From an uncultured Flavobacteriales bacterium (lineage in GTDB: Bacteria > Bacteroidota > Bacteroidia > Flavobacteriales > BACL11), in contig CAJIYG010000001.1 in NCBI GenBank assembly GCA_905181585.1, forward strand, positions 124,001 to 188,000: a DNA stretch of 64,000 nt. The letters run 5' to 3'. The position numbers and the translations under genes are program-made. Under the pieces are notes generated by a model, which ran no database searches, was not told where the DNA came from, and worked only from the letters and a program-made list of their open reading frames with translations. Of this stretch, positions 27,310 through 37,763 are shown in pieces; the stretch's first letter is position 1, and the number at the start of each line of letters is the position of its first letter.

Positions 27310-28211
27310 ACTCATATAATTTAACTCATCTTAAAGTTTTAGAATCTGAAGCTATTTTTATCATAAGAGAAGTTGCCGCACAATTTGAAAAACCTGTAAT
27401 GCTATTCTCTGGAGGAAAAGATTCAATAATTATGTTTCACTTAGCACGAAAAGCATTTTTTCCTGATAAAATCCCTTTTCCTTTAATGCATATTGATACA
27501 GGACATAATTTTCCGGAAACAATAAATTTTAGAGATAAATTAATAAAAGAGACAGGTGAAAAATTAATAATTAAGCTTGTTCAAGAATCAATAGATAATG
27601 GAACAGCAATTGAAGAGTCTGGATTAAATCCTTCTAGAAATGGATTACAGACAGTTACTCTATTGGAAGGAATTGAAAGTGGAAATTATGATTGTGCCCT
27701 TGGTGGCGCTAGAAGAGATGAAGAAAAAGCTAGAGCTAAAGAAAGATTTTTTTCACATAGAGATGAATTTGGTCAGTGGGACCCAAAAAACCAACGCCCT
27801 GAACTTTGGAACTTGTTTAATGGCAAAAAAAATATCGGTGAACATTTCAGAGTTTTTCCAATATCAAATTGGACAGAAATGGATGTATGGCAATATATTT
27901 TAAATGAAAAAATTGCAATCCCATCTCTATATTTTGCTCATAAAAGACAGGTTGTTAGCAGAGATGGAGTTCTTTTAGCTAAATGCGCCCATATTTCTCT
28001 AAAAAAAGACGAAAGTTGGGAAGAAAAAACTGTTAGATGTAGAACAATTGGGGATATGACATGTACAGGGGTTTCTGAATCACTAGCTTCTACAATGGAA
28101 GAGATAATTGAAGAAGTTGCAACTACAAGAGTTACAGAAAGAGGTGGAAGAGCAGATGATAAGAGATCTGAGGCAGCAATGGAAGATAGAAAAAAAGAGG
28201 GCTATTTTTAA
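27306..28211 (+). CDS. cysD: Sulfate adenylyltransferase, small subunit
   Basis: A 301-residue ATP pyrophosphatase-type subunit that adenylates sulfate to APS, driven by GTP hydrolysis in CysN. The PP-loop is LFSGGKDSIIM (34-44), then HIDTGHNFPETI, CALGGARRDEEKARAKER and the C-terminal RGGRADDKRSEAAMEDRKKEGYF that is diagnostic for CysD rather than PAPS reductase. It lies between cysC (4-base overlap) and cysN (9-base gap). Confidence 0.97.
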   Translation: MNSYNLTHLKVLESEAIFIIREVAAQFEKPVMLFSGGKDSIIMFHLARKAFFPDKIPFPLMHIDTGHNFPETINFRDKLIKETGEKLIIKLVQESIDNGTAIEESGLNPSRNGLQTVTLLEGIESGNYDCALGGARRDEEKARAKERFFSHRDEFGQWDPKNQRPELWNLFNGKKNIGEHFRVFPISNWTEMDVWQYILNEKIAIPSLYFAHKRQVVSRDGVLLAKCAHISLKKDESWEEKTVRCRTIGDMTCTGVSESLASTMEEIIEEVATTRVTERGGRADDKRSEAAMEDRKKEGYF

Positions 28212-28220
28212 ATTATTATT

Positions 28221-29489
28221 ATGAGTGAATCAAAAGGATACTTAGATATGGAACTACTGCGTTTTACTACTGCTGGTAGTGTTGATGATGGAAAAAGTAC
28301 TTTAATAGGTCGTTTACTTTATGACAGTAAAGCAATCTTTGAAGATCAAATCCAAAACCTTCAAGAGGTTAATGAGCAAAGAGGAGAAGAGGGTATAAAT
28401 CTTGCATTATTAACTGATGGATTAAGATCTGAAAGAGAGCAAGGAATTACAATAGATGTTGCATATAGATATTTTGCCACTCCTAAAAGAAAATTTATTA
28501 TTGCAGATACTCCAGGACATATTCAGTATACAAGAAATATGGTTACAGGAGCATCAACAGCTAATCTTGCTCTTCTTTTAATAGATGCTAGACATGGAGT
28601 TATAGAACAAACAAAGAGACATGCTTTTATTGCCTCACTACTTCAAATTCCTCACGTTGCAGTTTGTGTGAATAAAATGGATTTAGTAGATTATGGGCAA
28701 GAAGAATTTGAGAAAATAAAATCTGATTTTAAAAAATTCGCTTCAAAACTTGAGATAAAGGATGTAAACTTTATTCCAATATCTGCATTAAAAGGAGACA
28801 ATGTTGTTGAAAGATCGAAAAACATGGATTGGTATGAAGGCTCTACATTAATTCATCTTCTTGAAAATATTCATATAGGCTCTGATCATAATCACGTAGA
28901 CTGTAGATTTCCTATTCAGCGCGTTATAAGACCTCAGTCTGAATTGCATCCTGATTATAGAGGTTATGCAGGAAGAATTGAAGGTGGGGTATTTAAAACA
29001 GGAGATGAAATCATGACATTACCTTCTGGTAAAAAATCAACTATTAAATCAATTGATACATTTAATGGAGAAATCCATGAAGCTTTTTCACCAATGTCTG
29101 TATGCATTACATTAAATGATGATATAGATATTAGCAGAGGTGATATGCTGGTACGCGCAAATAATCAGCCACAAATCAGTCAAGATATAGAGGTTATGAT
29201 TTGCTGGATGAATGAAAGAAAATTAATTCCAAAAGGAAAATATACAATTAGACATACCAGTCAAACTACAAGATGTATAATAAAAGAAATTAAATATAAA
29301 ATAGATATTAATTCTTTACATAGATTGGAACAAGAAAATGATTTAGAAATGAATGATATTGGAAGAATTTCTATTAAAACTACAAAACCATTATTCTTTG
29401 ACAGTTATAGAAGGAACAGAAATACTGGTAGTATTATTCTTGTGAATGAAGCAACAAATGAAACAGTTGGTGCAGGAATGATTATTTAA
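28221..29489 (+). CDS. cysN: Sulfate adenylyltransferase, large (GTPase) subunit
   Basis: A 422-residue translation-factor-like GTPase, the partner of CysD. G motifs are GSVDDGKST (19-27), DTPGHIQYTRNM and NKMD, followed by the two beta-barrel domains. It is the short form with no fused APS kinase, in keeping with the separate cysC. Its stop lies 5 bases from the convergent tonB stop. Together CysC, CysD and CysN form a complete cytoplasmic route from sulfate to PAPS. Confidence 0.97.
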   Translation: MSESKGYLDMELLRFTTAGSVDDGKSTLIGRLLYDSKAIFEDQIQNLQEVNEQRGEEGINLALLTDGLRSEREQGITIDVAYRYFATPKRKFIIADTPGHIQYTRNMVTGASTANLALLLIDARHGVIEQTKRHAFIASLLQIPHVAVCVNKMDLVDYGQEEFEKIKSDFKKFASKLEIKDVNFIPISALKGDNVVERSKNMDWYEGSTLIHLLENIHIGSDHNHVDCRFPIQRVIRPQSELHPDYRGYAGRIEGGVFKTGDEIMTLPSGKKSTIKSIDTFNGEIHEAFSPMSVCITLNDDIDISRGDMLVRANNQPQISQDIEVMICWMNERKLIPKGKYTIRHTSQTTRCIIKEIKYKIDINSLHRLEQENDLEMNDIGRISIKTTKPLFFDSYRRNRNTGSIILVNEATNETVGAGMII

Positions 29490-29494
29490 TTAAT

Positions 29495-30148
29495 CTAGTT
29501 AAGTGTAAAATTAATTGGAATAGTAAACATAACTCTTACAGGCTTACCCCTTTGCTTTCCAGGCTTATACTTAGGTAAAGCAGATACTACTCTTAAAGCT
29601 TCAGCATCTAAATTTTTGTCTACTCCTCTTACTATCTTTACATTAGTAACAGAGCCACCCTTATCTACAATAAAGCTAACATATACCTTACCAGTAATAT
29701 TATATTCTTTAGCAATAGCAGGATATTTTACATTTTTTTGAATAAACTTCATTAATCCTAAATCACCACCTGGAAACTCTGGCATATTTTCAACAACCAT
29801 AAAGAACTCTTCATCATCTTCTTCTTCTATTTCGATAATTTCATCTTCATCAGTTTCAGTATCCTCAATTTCAACTTCATTTTCGATTTCAACTTCATCT
29901 TCCACAATCTCAATAACTTCAGGTGGTGGCGGCGGCGGCGGCGGTGGCTTAACCTCCTGTCTAGTGATAGGTATAATTTCTTCTTCCATATCATCAAGAT
30001 TTAGACTACCTAGATTATAATCATTTTTCTCGTAGCTTTTCCATTCAAACGCAATTAAAACTAGAACTAGAGTGACAGCTAGTCCTATTTGAAAAAACAA
30101 AGACTTTTTACTTTCAAGACTAATTTTTGGATTCTTTTTTGGCTGCAT
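29495..30148 (-). CDS. tonB: TonB family energy transducer
   Basis: A 217-residue inner-membrane protein: one N-terminal membrane segment (about 18-35), a run of nine prolines (about 68-76), a Glu-rich spacer, and a C-terminal TonB domain (FPGGDLGLMKFIQKNV, then GKVYVSFIVDKGGSV and the closing PVRVMFTIPINFTL). It passes proton-motive energy to outer-membrane receptors. The spacer is unusually acidic. It follows gcvH by 10 bases on the same strand, probably in one transcript. The partner ExbB/ExbD genes and the receptor are not in the window. Confidence 0.93.
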   Translation of the reverse strand: MQPKKNPKISLESKKSLFFQIGLAVTLVLVLIAFEWKSYEKNDYNLGSLNLDDMEEEIIPITRQEVKPPPPPPPPPEVIEIVEDEVEIENEVEIEDTETDEDEIIEIEEEDDEEFFMVVENMPEFPGGDLGLMKFIQKNVKYPAIAKEYNITGKVYVSFIVDKGGSVTNVKIVRGVDKNLDAEALRVVSALPKYKPGKQRGKPVRVMFTIPINFTLN

Positions 30149-30158
30149 ATTCAGTTTA

Positions 30159-30536
30159 TTAATCTACAAGTTTTTGATAATCTTCAGAGCTTAAAAGGTG
30201 ATCTAAAGCAGTTACGTCATCAATAGAAACTTTGATTATCCAACCATCTCCATAAGGGTCACTATTAATTAATTCAGGACTATCCTCTAACAATTCATTA
30301 AATTCAATAACTTTTCCGTTTAATGGCATAAACAGATCAGAGACAGTTTTTACAGCCTCAACAGAACCAAATACAGCTTCAGACTCAAGATCTTCACCCT
30401 CAGTATCAACATCAACATAAACAATATCCCCAAGTTCTCCTTGAGCAAAATAAGTAATGCCTACATAAGCAAAACCTCCTTCAATTCTTAACCATTCATG
30501 GTCTTTTGTATACTTCAATTCTAATGGAAAACTCAT
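30159..30536 (-). CDS. gcvH: Glycine cleavage system H protein
   Basis: A 125-residue lipoyl carrier that shuttles the aminomethyl group between GcvP and GcvT. The N-terminus [12 protein letters not shown] and the lipoyl-lysine motif [14 protein letters not shown] (Lys about 63) are clear, and the length is typical. It is 24 kb from gcvP, so the system is scattered. A promoter-like box lies just upstream. Confidence 0.97.
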   Translation of the reverse strand: MSFPLELKYTKDHEWLRIEGGFAYVGITYFAQGELGDIVYVDVDTEGEDLESEAVFGSVEAVKTVSDLFMPLNGKVIEFNELLEDSPELINSDPYGDGWIIKVSIDDVTALDHLLSSEDYQKLVD

Positions 30537-30550
30537 ATAATAAATTTTGT

Positions 30551-30558
30551 CAAAAATA
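30551..30558 (-). promoter_or_regulatory. Possible -7 box (TATTTTTG) for gcvH-tonB
   Basis: The minus strand reads TATTTTTG, a TAnnTTTG match, 15 bases before the gcvH ATG, in the 45-base gap after sprA. No -33 box is clear. Confidence 0.35.
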
Positions 30559-30581
30559 CAATTTTTTCTATCTAATCAAAA

Positions 30582-33500
30582 TTATCCAGCTAATGTAAAT
30601 CTTAGACTAAAACCAGCGTTTGTAATTGATCCAGGAAATGTTGTTGAAATAAAAGGATTAGTCACAACTTTATCATAAAATGCTCGAATATTTAGTCTTT
30701 GATTCAATACATAATCCGCTGAAAACTTGATACTTATAACTTGCTGACCCATTGTTATCTGTTCCACATCCTCAATAATCTTTCGAATTATAGTATTATT
30801 ATTTCTGATATTTAAATCTAATTTAATATCTAAATCTGATGACATTTTTTTCCCTCTCCCACCTGAAATAAATCTAAATTGTAGGTCTTTAATTCTGTAT
30901 CCAGTTCCAATCACATAATCTTTTGTTGCTGTTTCAGTAAGCTGATTGTTTGAAAGAGATAATGATATCATTCTTGATCTTTTTATTTCAATTTTAGTAA
31001 TTAAACTATTTTTCCATGTGACATCAAGTTTTAATAAAGGACTAAATTGTTCATTAATTGCAACTTGTGCAATTTCTTTTTGGACATGATAACTCATATT
31101 ATTTAAATTAATCTCATCTCCTACTATATAGTCTAAATTTGTATTATATGAGCTGACTGTATAAGAACTTCTATAAGCATGTCCAATTGTAAAATTTCTA
31201 AAATATCTCTTAAAAAGCTTGTATTTAATCAAGCCATCATAAGTAATTCTCCAATTTGGCAAAGGAATTTTAGGCATACTATTTAATGGAACATTTAAAG
31301 AACTTGTACCACCATAAGCTGCTAAAAATGCTGGAATAATTACATCTTGAGATGTTGGCCCATATCCTCCAGTAATTGTTGTGTCTCCAGAATTTATAGA
31401 ATACTCAATTGGAAAACCAGTTTCAGAACTTATAGAACCATTAAAGTTAGAGTTTTGAGATGCAAGTCTATTAGCAATATCAGCACGATATCCTCTAAAT
31501 CTAGAAAAAATAACCGAAGAATAATCATCATTATTTCCTTTAAATGCAGACGAAAATGAGATAAAAGAAATACTATAGCTACCAGTCTCGGTTGGGCTAA
31601 ATGAATTATAATTATTTATTAAATTATCCCATTTAAAATATTCTTGATTATTTGAACTAGAAGTTCTATTGGCTGTCAATTCTATTCTAAATTGTTTTAC
31701 TGGCTCAACAGTACTTCTAAGTGTAAGGTTCTGTGATTTATTTCTCTTAAATAAAGAATTTAATAATGTATCCTGAGTTAACCAGTTATTATTTGCGGCC
31801 ATGGATCTAATATCATTTTGACTACCAAGAACAAAAGGTATAGAAGGTGCCATATTTCCCCACTGCTGGCCTAAGAAATGTGGCTCTGGCAGAAACCCTG
31901 GCAACATAGTTCCTCTTGTTTCACTATAGTTAAAAGAAATATTTTTAATTCCTAAAACGAATCTTGTCAAATGATTAAATACATTAATATTTTTCTTAAT
32001 ATTATTATCCTCCTCTTCAGCATCTTTTTTGTTCTTTTTTTTATTTTTCTGCTTTGGCTGAATTCGCCCTCTATCTCGAGCTCCTTGAGTTATTCTTTTA
32101 AAATACGGAACCTTATTATAAAGAGTTGTTAGATTTATTTGACCGTTATACTGTCTTGTTTGAGAATTTTGAATTGTGTTTCCTAAATTTTGTAATGCCA
32201 ATGGAGCTGCCTTCCAATCATAATTACCACTATATCTCGTACTTAGTGAAAGAAAATTAAGAATAGGTAATTTATTTAATGGGAATTGGTAATTTAAAGT
32301 AAATGATTGATTGTAAGAAGTTGGCCTTCCTGAATCCCAAAAATTTTGCCATATTGTATCCATTTTCAAATCATAATCTGGATCATTTTTATCTATTCTT
32401 CCAGCGGGCTCATCAATACTAGCCTTTCTATTTGCATTAAAATCTAATTTTAATGTTCGAGTTAAATCATATTTAAATTCATACATTTTATTCCAATTAA
32501 AAAACTTGTTGTATGTAGGTGAAATTATCATATTCTCATTATTGAGATTTCTTAACTTAGTTTCATTATAGTTTCTATCTAAATCTGTTCTATATGAAAA
32601 AGATTTTGGCATATTATTAAAATTAAAATCTTTGATAAACCTCATATACGGAGATCTACCAAGATTTAACTTAGAAAAAGGTTTAATATTTTTTGGTTTG
32701 GTATTAAAATTATATGTAATAGCACCTCTATAATTAACAGTTCTATTATATTCAGTATTTATATTTCTTATAAAAGTTTCATTCTTTGAATAAGATAATG
32801 TAAAGTTCTCAATATCATAAACTTTATTAGTTTTTGGTTTTTTTCCTTTTTTTGTTGTTTGAGTTTTTCTAATATTAGTGAAGTTTATACTATTTCTTTT
32901 TACATAATCTTGAGCAATAAATTTTAGAGAATCTTTGGCATCTTTAGAACCAAGTGTTTGCAGTGATGTGCTCAATAATATATCTGGATCAAGTGGATTA
33001 TATTGAGGATTTCTCACGGATTCAGATATTCCTATATACATAGGAATTTTCACGCCATAATCTTCTGAAAAAAGTTTACCTAAATCAAAACTCGAAGACA
33101 TATCATATTGATAAGCATTATATTTCTGTCTATCATTTACCTTCTTTTCAATACTACCAAATCCAATTGTACTTAAATTTCCCGACAAAGTAATATTACC
33201 AATATCAGCCAATCTTGCAGTAAATCTTGAATTAGCAGCCCAGCCTCCATACTCATCGAAGTCTGTTAGTCTTAGTTCATTAACCCAAATCTGCCCACAC
33301 TTTGATAATCCATCATCTAAGCTATTAATATTATTCTTTTTAGGATTTCTAACTCCTATCATCATTGTCTTCACTTGTGATAAATTTGGATTTCCAACAA
33401 CAGTTATCTTACCAGAAGACGCATATTTAATGAATGGTGTGCTTACATCGTAATTATTAAAATTTCTTTCTTGTTTTGCAAGTTGGAAAATTTCAAAAGC

Positions 33501-36500
33501 AATATCAATTTCATTTTGCTCTGGCCAAATCTCTGCAGGAGCAGATGCATAGTGAGGAGTTGGTTGTAGCATTATTTCATACTCATAATAATTTGAAGTA
33601 AAATCACTTCCCAATCTAATAAAACAAGATAAATCGCCATAATTTAAATTATCTTCCTGGCCTTCAGCATGCACAAACATCTTGATCCTCTTATATGCTC
33701 TCACATCCAGATCAGAAGTTTTATAAGCTGCTCTTGAATCTCCATCTTGTAGGTCACAAACTTTTAGAACGAGTGACTGTTCATTTTGCTGCCTAAGTGT
33801 CGTGGTGGTGTTATCTATTTCTTGCTCAATACCTGGTGGCAAAACATATTTTATAGGAAGTCGATTTCCATTTTCTTCAATATTAACTGCTGAAACATCA
33901 AATGTAGTTTGCTGTTGATTATCTATTGGAATATATTCTCCAGGCTCTGAAAGATCAAAGTTGTATCTCCGCCATTCACCTCTTACTAAGTCAAAAGTGG
34001 CAAAACGACAAATAATAGGTTCATTAAAATTAGCAAAATTCATTCTCATGAATCGTATAGATTTAAAATCTTGAATACCACCAACAACATTATCTGGTAA
34101 ATAAACAGGTACTCTAAATTGATACCACTTTATATTTCTATTACTACCATTTTCTGTTTTAACACTTGTTTCTAAAATATCAGAAATATAACTATCACCT
34201 ACATTCATACCAGGAAATAAACGAACTTTATATTGAAAGTAACTTTCAGTCTCACTTAATGTGTGATCTCTATTAATATCTTCAGAGTTTGGTTGAGAGG
34301 AAGCAGCAGTTGGATAACTCTCAACAGATTGCTCTGAAGTAGCTGAATTACCATCTGTATTATTAAATTTCTTATATCGACTTAATATGTCTGTTGAGGC
34401 ATTATCAAAATCTGTTCCTCTAAAATAATGAAAATCATCCGCCGAAGGATCATTTATTGCATTTTGATAAGCTGGAGAAGTTGATCCATATGCATTTTCT
34501 ATTAAATCAATATAATTTTCTTTATAAAATAACACCTCATCATTATTGGCTAAACCATCTAAACCAATATCTTGAAACTCTCTTGATAAAGGATCATTAT
34601 CAAATGCTTCTACAATTGAGAAATTTGTAGGAACTCGTCCCCATACAGTTGTATCTACATCAACTACATCAGAGCTAGTTGGGAGACCATTTTCAAAACT
34701 TTTATATCCATCTTTTAAAACATCTTCAGAAACATTACCAAGCTGAATAAATAAATCTCCACCACTATGATTAATTAATCCATCATCTATATTAAATGGA
34801 TCCATCATCCAAAATTCAATAAATTCAATATTTGCAGCTTCAAAATCATTAGTTTCAAGCTTCCTCATAATACCACCCCAATTTTTTGATGGATTTAATA
34901 ATTTACCATTTGCACCTAAACCATTTATGGTATAATTATTCGGACCTCTTTCGTTAGGGTAAAAAGCCATATCTAAAATTGAAAGATTAGTGATTTGGCT
35001 TCCAAGATCTGGATCTTTATTGGGGAAAACCTCTGTTTCTAAAACTTCTCTAGAGTAATGATATGATTGTTGAGCAATAGTATTTCCATTAGCAAGCGAA
35101 AGTGTTTTATTAATATTTGGTGGAGTTATTGAAGTGTTTCTGTAGAAAAGGGGATCAATTGTATACCATGCTAATTTTGCTCTTTTAAATCCGGAGATTA
35201 AATCATTGTTTAAAGCAGCATTTTCAAATAAGTCTTCTTGACCTTGAGGAATACTTGCAATTCTCCAAGCCCCCATATTTTTTACGCTAATAGAAGTTCT
35301 ACTAGATTCAAAATCATCTATATATGATACTCCATTTTTACCTACAGCCCTATGGTGACCAGGAATTAGTTGAGCAAATTCAGCATTAGCTATTAATCGT
35401 GACTTTGCCTTTGTTTCTATAAAAGGGAGAAAATCTACAGCCTTGGTAAGCCAGGGCGCTTCAGTTTGATATGTTCCATCTAGTCCCCAAATTGTATTTG
35501 ATATTGGTTCATCTCCTGTATTTATTTTTGTTGTAAATGGTCTCTCTGTAAGATTCAACATCGTAGCGCCAATTATAAAATCTTTATTAATTTCATAATC
35601 AGCGTGTAATCCTACAAGTGTCTTATTTTGCACACCATACATCGTGTTATTTTCTAGAGATATTTTAATTGGAACTCCAGAATTTAAAATTCCTTCATTA
35701 ATAATTGTTACCCTTCCCATTGTATAATCAACAGTATAATCTTGATTCTCAACTAACTTCTGAGAGCCTGCCGTAACAGTAACAGACCCCTCTGGAACAT
35801 TCATAGCGGTAAGTCTTATTTCTGATCCTGAAGCTCCTTGGTAACTTCCTTTAATTCGGAATTTATTAAGTTCTGGGTATTGACGAGCAATTGTTAGTGT
35901 GGAATCATAAAGAGCTTGATAAACATATTTATCAGCAATACTTTGATCTGAAAATTTAGATCTTAAATGCTCTCCAAATGGTTGAAGAACAGGAAATATA
36001 ATTCTTCCATTAGCTGTCTTAGCTGTTAAACCTTCTATAAAATCAAATACCCCATCAGATTGATTATCCATTTGCTGATTTAATTGATCAACATTAACAA
36101 CCTTTATTAATGGAATTCCATCAATAATTCCTTCTGGAATATAGTTTGTTAGAGCTCCTGATTCTTCAGTATTCTCATAAACAATATCTAAAATAAAGTT
36201 ATTACTACTCATTTGATATGCTCCCAGAGCATAAATATTTTTCATCATAAGATCCCAGTTAGGATATTTTGGTGAAAAATTTGTTCCCTTTAACATCTTT
36301 ACAATTAAGGTTTGAGGCGCAGTGGGACCTGATGAAGTGAATTCACCTACCTGAAATGTATTATTACCTACTGTATATTGAAAAGCCACAGCTAAGACCT
36401 CATCATTATTTAATGCTTGATTTAAAGAAATATATCCAAGCTGAGGGTGTATTGAATACTCTTGTGATGAGAGTTTTCTCGCTCTCTCTAATTTCTCATA

Positions 36501-37739
36501 ATCTTGTCCATTTAAAAAACCTATTCCTATTTGAGAGGAAAGAATATTATTTACATCATTAATATTTCTAATACCACTAAAATTTGTCGTTAAGGATTCA
36601 AACATATCATTAGCTGCATTATTATCAGGAAATGTACTTCCATTAGAAAGTGTGAATTGAGTATTGTAAATATTACCACTAGTTTCTCCTAAATCTAAAA
36701 AAGAAACAATGTTTCTTGTGTCATTAGTTGTCCCAGTTTTATTGGTTATCCAAACTTCAACTCTTGTTATATTTATAGGAGAATTTACAAATGGGAGATT
36801 AGCTAAAGAATTATCATAATTTTCTTTAAAATAGTGAGCAAGAAAAAAATGTTTATTAGCTTCATATTGATCAGCGTATATATCAAATTCTGAAGTCTGA
36901 GCTCCACCGCTTACCTCAATCTCTGAGGTACTACTTTTTTGCTGTGAAAGAATACCCGTAAATGTAGTTCTTCCAAATTGCATCTGTGTTTTTAAACCAA
37001 ATAAAGACTGACTTCCCGTTATTAAAGTACCGTTTAGAGGTAAACTTACATTTCCTATTTCTATTTTCTTAATAATTTCATCTTCATAGCCAGTATATTC
37101 TAGCTTCATATTATTTTCAAAATCGAAAGTAGCTTCAGTATTAAAATTTGTTGTTAACTTAAGCTTATCTCCGATTTTACCAATTACATTCATTTGAATC
37201 TTTTCTTGAAAATCAAATGTTGTTGTTCTTCTTTGTTCAACAGGCAAACTAGGGTTGTCTAATCTATTTATTTTTAATCCAAAAATTAATTCTGCTGATC
37301 CTTGTGGACGAATATCTACTGAATTCCCACCAAAAATCTTATCAAAAGCTTGGCCTGGGATATATAATTTTGGCATCCCATAAGATTGATTTTTACTAGA
37401 AATTTGCTGCTTTGTTCTTTTACGCCAATAATTATTAATTGAGTTTTTCATTTTTAAATCTTGAAACTGATTAAAATCTAAAATTTCTGACCTATTTAAA
37501 TCAATTTCTCCAACTCTATTATTAAAGAGATATTGATTATTCAAAATATCATAATTAATAATTGGTCTAAGGTTAGATGGAGTATTTAGAAACAACCCAC
37601 TATTATAATTTATGTTATATGGAAAAGGAAGATTATAATTTTCAGTAGAATCTGCAGGAGAGTATCCAAAAGCCCTTACATTTAAAAATAATGTAAATAC
37701 TAGAAATAAAATTAAAGAATTTTGAAAATTATTACTCAA
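30582..37739 (-). CDS. sprA: T9SS outer-membrane translocon SprA (Sov)
   Basis: A 2385-residue, uninterrupted gene for the giant beta-barrel of the type IX secretion system, through which folded proteins with C-terminal sorting domains leave the cell; also required for gliding in Flavobacterium. It has an N-terminal signal segment, then the SprA N-terminal block (FDKIFGGNSVDIRPQGSAEL, TTNFNTEATFDFEN, TGSQSLFGLKTQMQFG), periplasmic and extracellular domains, and a C-terminal run of amphipathic strands ending LRFTLAG. Length matches the family (about 2400). A Lys-rich patch (KQKNKKKNKKDAEEEDNN) sits in one loop. It follows ruvA closely, probably in one transcript. Its clients in this window include the proteins at 1578-3395, 38390-39073 and 39276-41189. 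Confidence 0.97.
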   Translation of the reverse strand: MSNNFQNSLILFLVFTLFLNVRAFGYSPADSTENYNLPFPYNINYNSGLFLNTPSNLRPIINYDILNNQYLFNNRVGEIDLNRSEILDFNQFQDLKMKNSINNYWRKRTKQQISSKNQSYGMPKLYIPGQAFDKIFGGNSVDIRPQGSAELIFGLKINRLDNPSLPVEQRRTTTFDFQEKIQMNVIGKIGDKLKLTTNFNTEATFDFENNMKLEYTGYEDEIIKKIEIGNVSLPLNGTLITGSQSLFGLKTQMQFGRTTFTGILSQQKSSTSEIEVSGGAQTSEFDIYADQYEANKHFFLAHYFKENYDNSLANLPFVNSPINITRVEVWITNKTGTTNDTRNIVSFLDLGETSGNIYNTQFTLSNGSTFPDNNAANDMFESLTTNFSGIRNINDVNNILSSQIGIGFLNGQDYEKLERARKLSSQEYSIHPQLGYISLNQALNNDEVLAVAFQYTVGNNTFQVGEFTSSGPTAPQTLIVKMLKGTNFSPKYPNWDLMMKNIYALGAYQMSSNNFILDIVYENTEESGALTNYIPEGIIDGIPLIKVVNVDQLNQQMDNQSDGVFDFIEGLTAKTANGRIIFPVLQPFGEHLRSKFSDQSIADKYVYQALYDSTLTIARQYPELNKFRIKGSYQGASGSEIRLTAMNVPEGSVTVTAGSQKLVENQDYTVDYTMGRVTIINEGILNSGVPIKISLENNTMYGVQNKTLVGLHADYEINKDFIIGATMLNLTERPFTTKINTGDEPISNTIWGLDGTYQTEAPWLTKAVDFLPFIETKAKSRLIANAEFAQLIPGHHRAVGKNGVSYIDDFESSRTSISVKNMGAWRIASIPQGQEDLFENAALNNDLISGFKRAKLAWYTIDPLFYRNTSITPPNINKTLSLANGNTIAQQSYHYSREVLETEVFPNKDPDLGSQITNLSILDMAFYPNERGPNNYTINGLGANGKLLNPSKNWGGIMRKLETNDFEAANIEFIEFWMMDPFNIDDGLINHSGGDLFIQLGNVSEDVLKDGYKSFENGLPTSSDVVDVDTTVWGRVPTNFSIVEAFDNDPLSREFQDIGLDGLANNDEVLFYKENYIDLIENAYGSTSPAYQNAINDPSADDFHYFRGTDFDNASTDILSRYKKFNNTDGNSATSEQSVESYPTAASSQPNSEDINRDHTLSETESYFQYKVRLFPGMNVGDSYISDILETSVKTENGSNRNIKWYQFRVPVYLPDNVVGGIQDFKSIRFMRMNFANFNEPIICRFATFDLVRGEWRRYNFDLSEPGEYIPIDNQQQTTFDVSAVNIEENGNRLPIKYVLPPGIEQEIDNTTTTLRQQNEQSLVLKVCDLQDGDSRAAYKTSDLDVRAYKRIKMFVHAEGQEDNLNYGDLSCFIRLGSDFTSNYYEYEIMLQPTPHYASAPAEIWPEQNEIDIAFEIFQLAKQERNFNNYDVSTPFIKYASSGKITVVGNPNLSQVKTMMIGVRNPKKNNINSLDDGLSKCGQIWVNELRLTDFDEYGGWAANSRFTARLADIGNITLSGNLSTIGFGSIEKKVNDRQKYNAYQYDMSSSFDLGKLFSEDYGVKIPMYIGISESVRNPQYNPLDPDILLSTSLQTLGSKDAKDSLKFIAQDYVKRNSINFTNIRKTQTTKKGKKPKTNKVYDIENFTLSYSKNETFIRNINTEYNRTVNYRGAITYNFNTKPKNIKPFSKLNLGRSPYMRFIKDFNFNNMPKSFSYRTDLDRNYNETKLRNLNNENMIISPTYNKFFNWNKMYEFKYDLTRTLKLDFNANRKASIDEPAGRIDKNDPDYDLKMDTIWQNFWDSGRPTSYNQSFTLNYQFPLNKLPILNFLSLSTRYSGNYDWKAAPLALQNLGNTIQNSQTRQYNGQINLTTLYNKVPYFKRITQGARDRGRIQPKQKNKKKNKKDAEEEDNNIKKNINVFNHLTRFVLGIKNISFNYSETRGTMLPGFLPEPHFLGQQWGNMAPSIPFVLGSQNDIRSMAANNNWLTQDTLLNSLFKRNKSQNLTLRSTVEPVKQFRIELTANRTSSSNNQEYFKWDNLINNYNSFSPTETGSYSISFISFSSAFKGNNDDYSSVIFSRFRGYRADIANRLASQNSNFNGSISSETGFPIEYSINSGDTTITGGYGPTSQDVIIPAFLAAYGGTSSLNVPLNSMPKIPLPNWRITYDGLIKYKLFKRYFRNFTIGHAYRSSYTVSSYNTNLDYIVGDEINLNNMSYHVQKEIAQVAINEQFSPLLKLDVTWKNSLITKIEIKRSRMISLSLSNNQLTETATKDYVIGTGYRIKDLQFRFISGGRGKKMSSDLDIKLDLNIRNNNTIIRKIIEDVEQITMGQQVISIKFSADYVLNQRLNIRAFYDKVVTNPFISTTFPGSITNAGFSLRFTLAG

Positions 37740-37763
37740 ATTAAATAAACGAATTTATACCAA

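Noticed and set aside
27306..28211. PAPS reductase (cysH) instead of cysD
   Set aside because: The protein has the CysD-specific C-terminal RGGRADDKRS block and lies next to cysN; the CysH catalytic Cys motif is missing.
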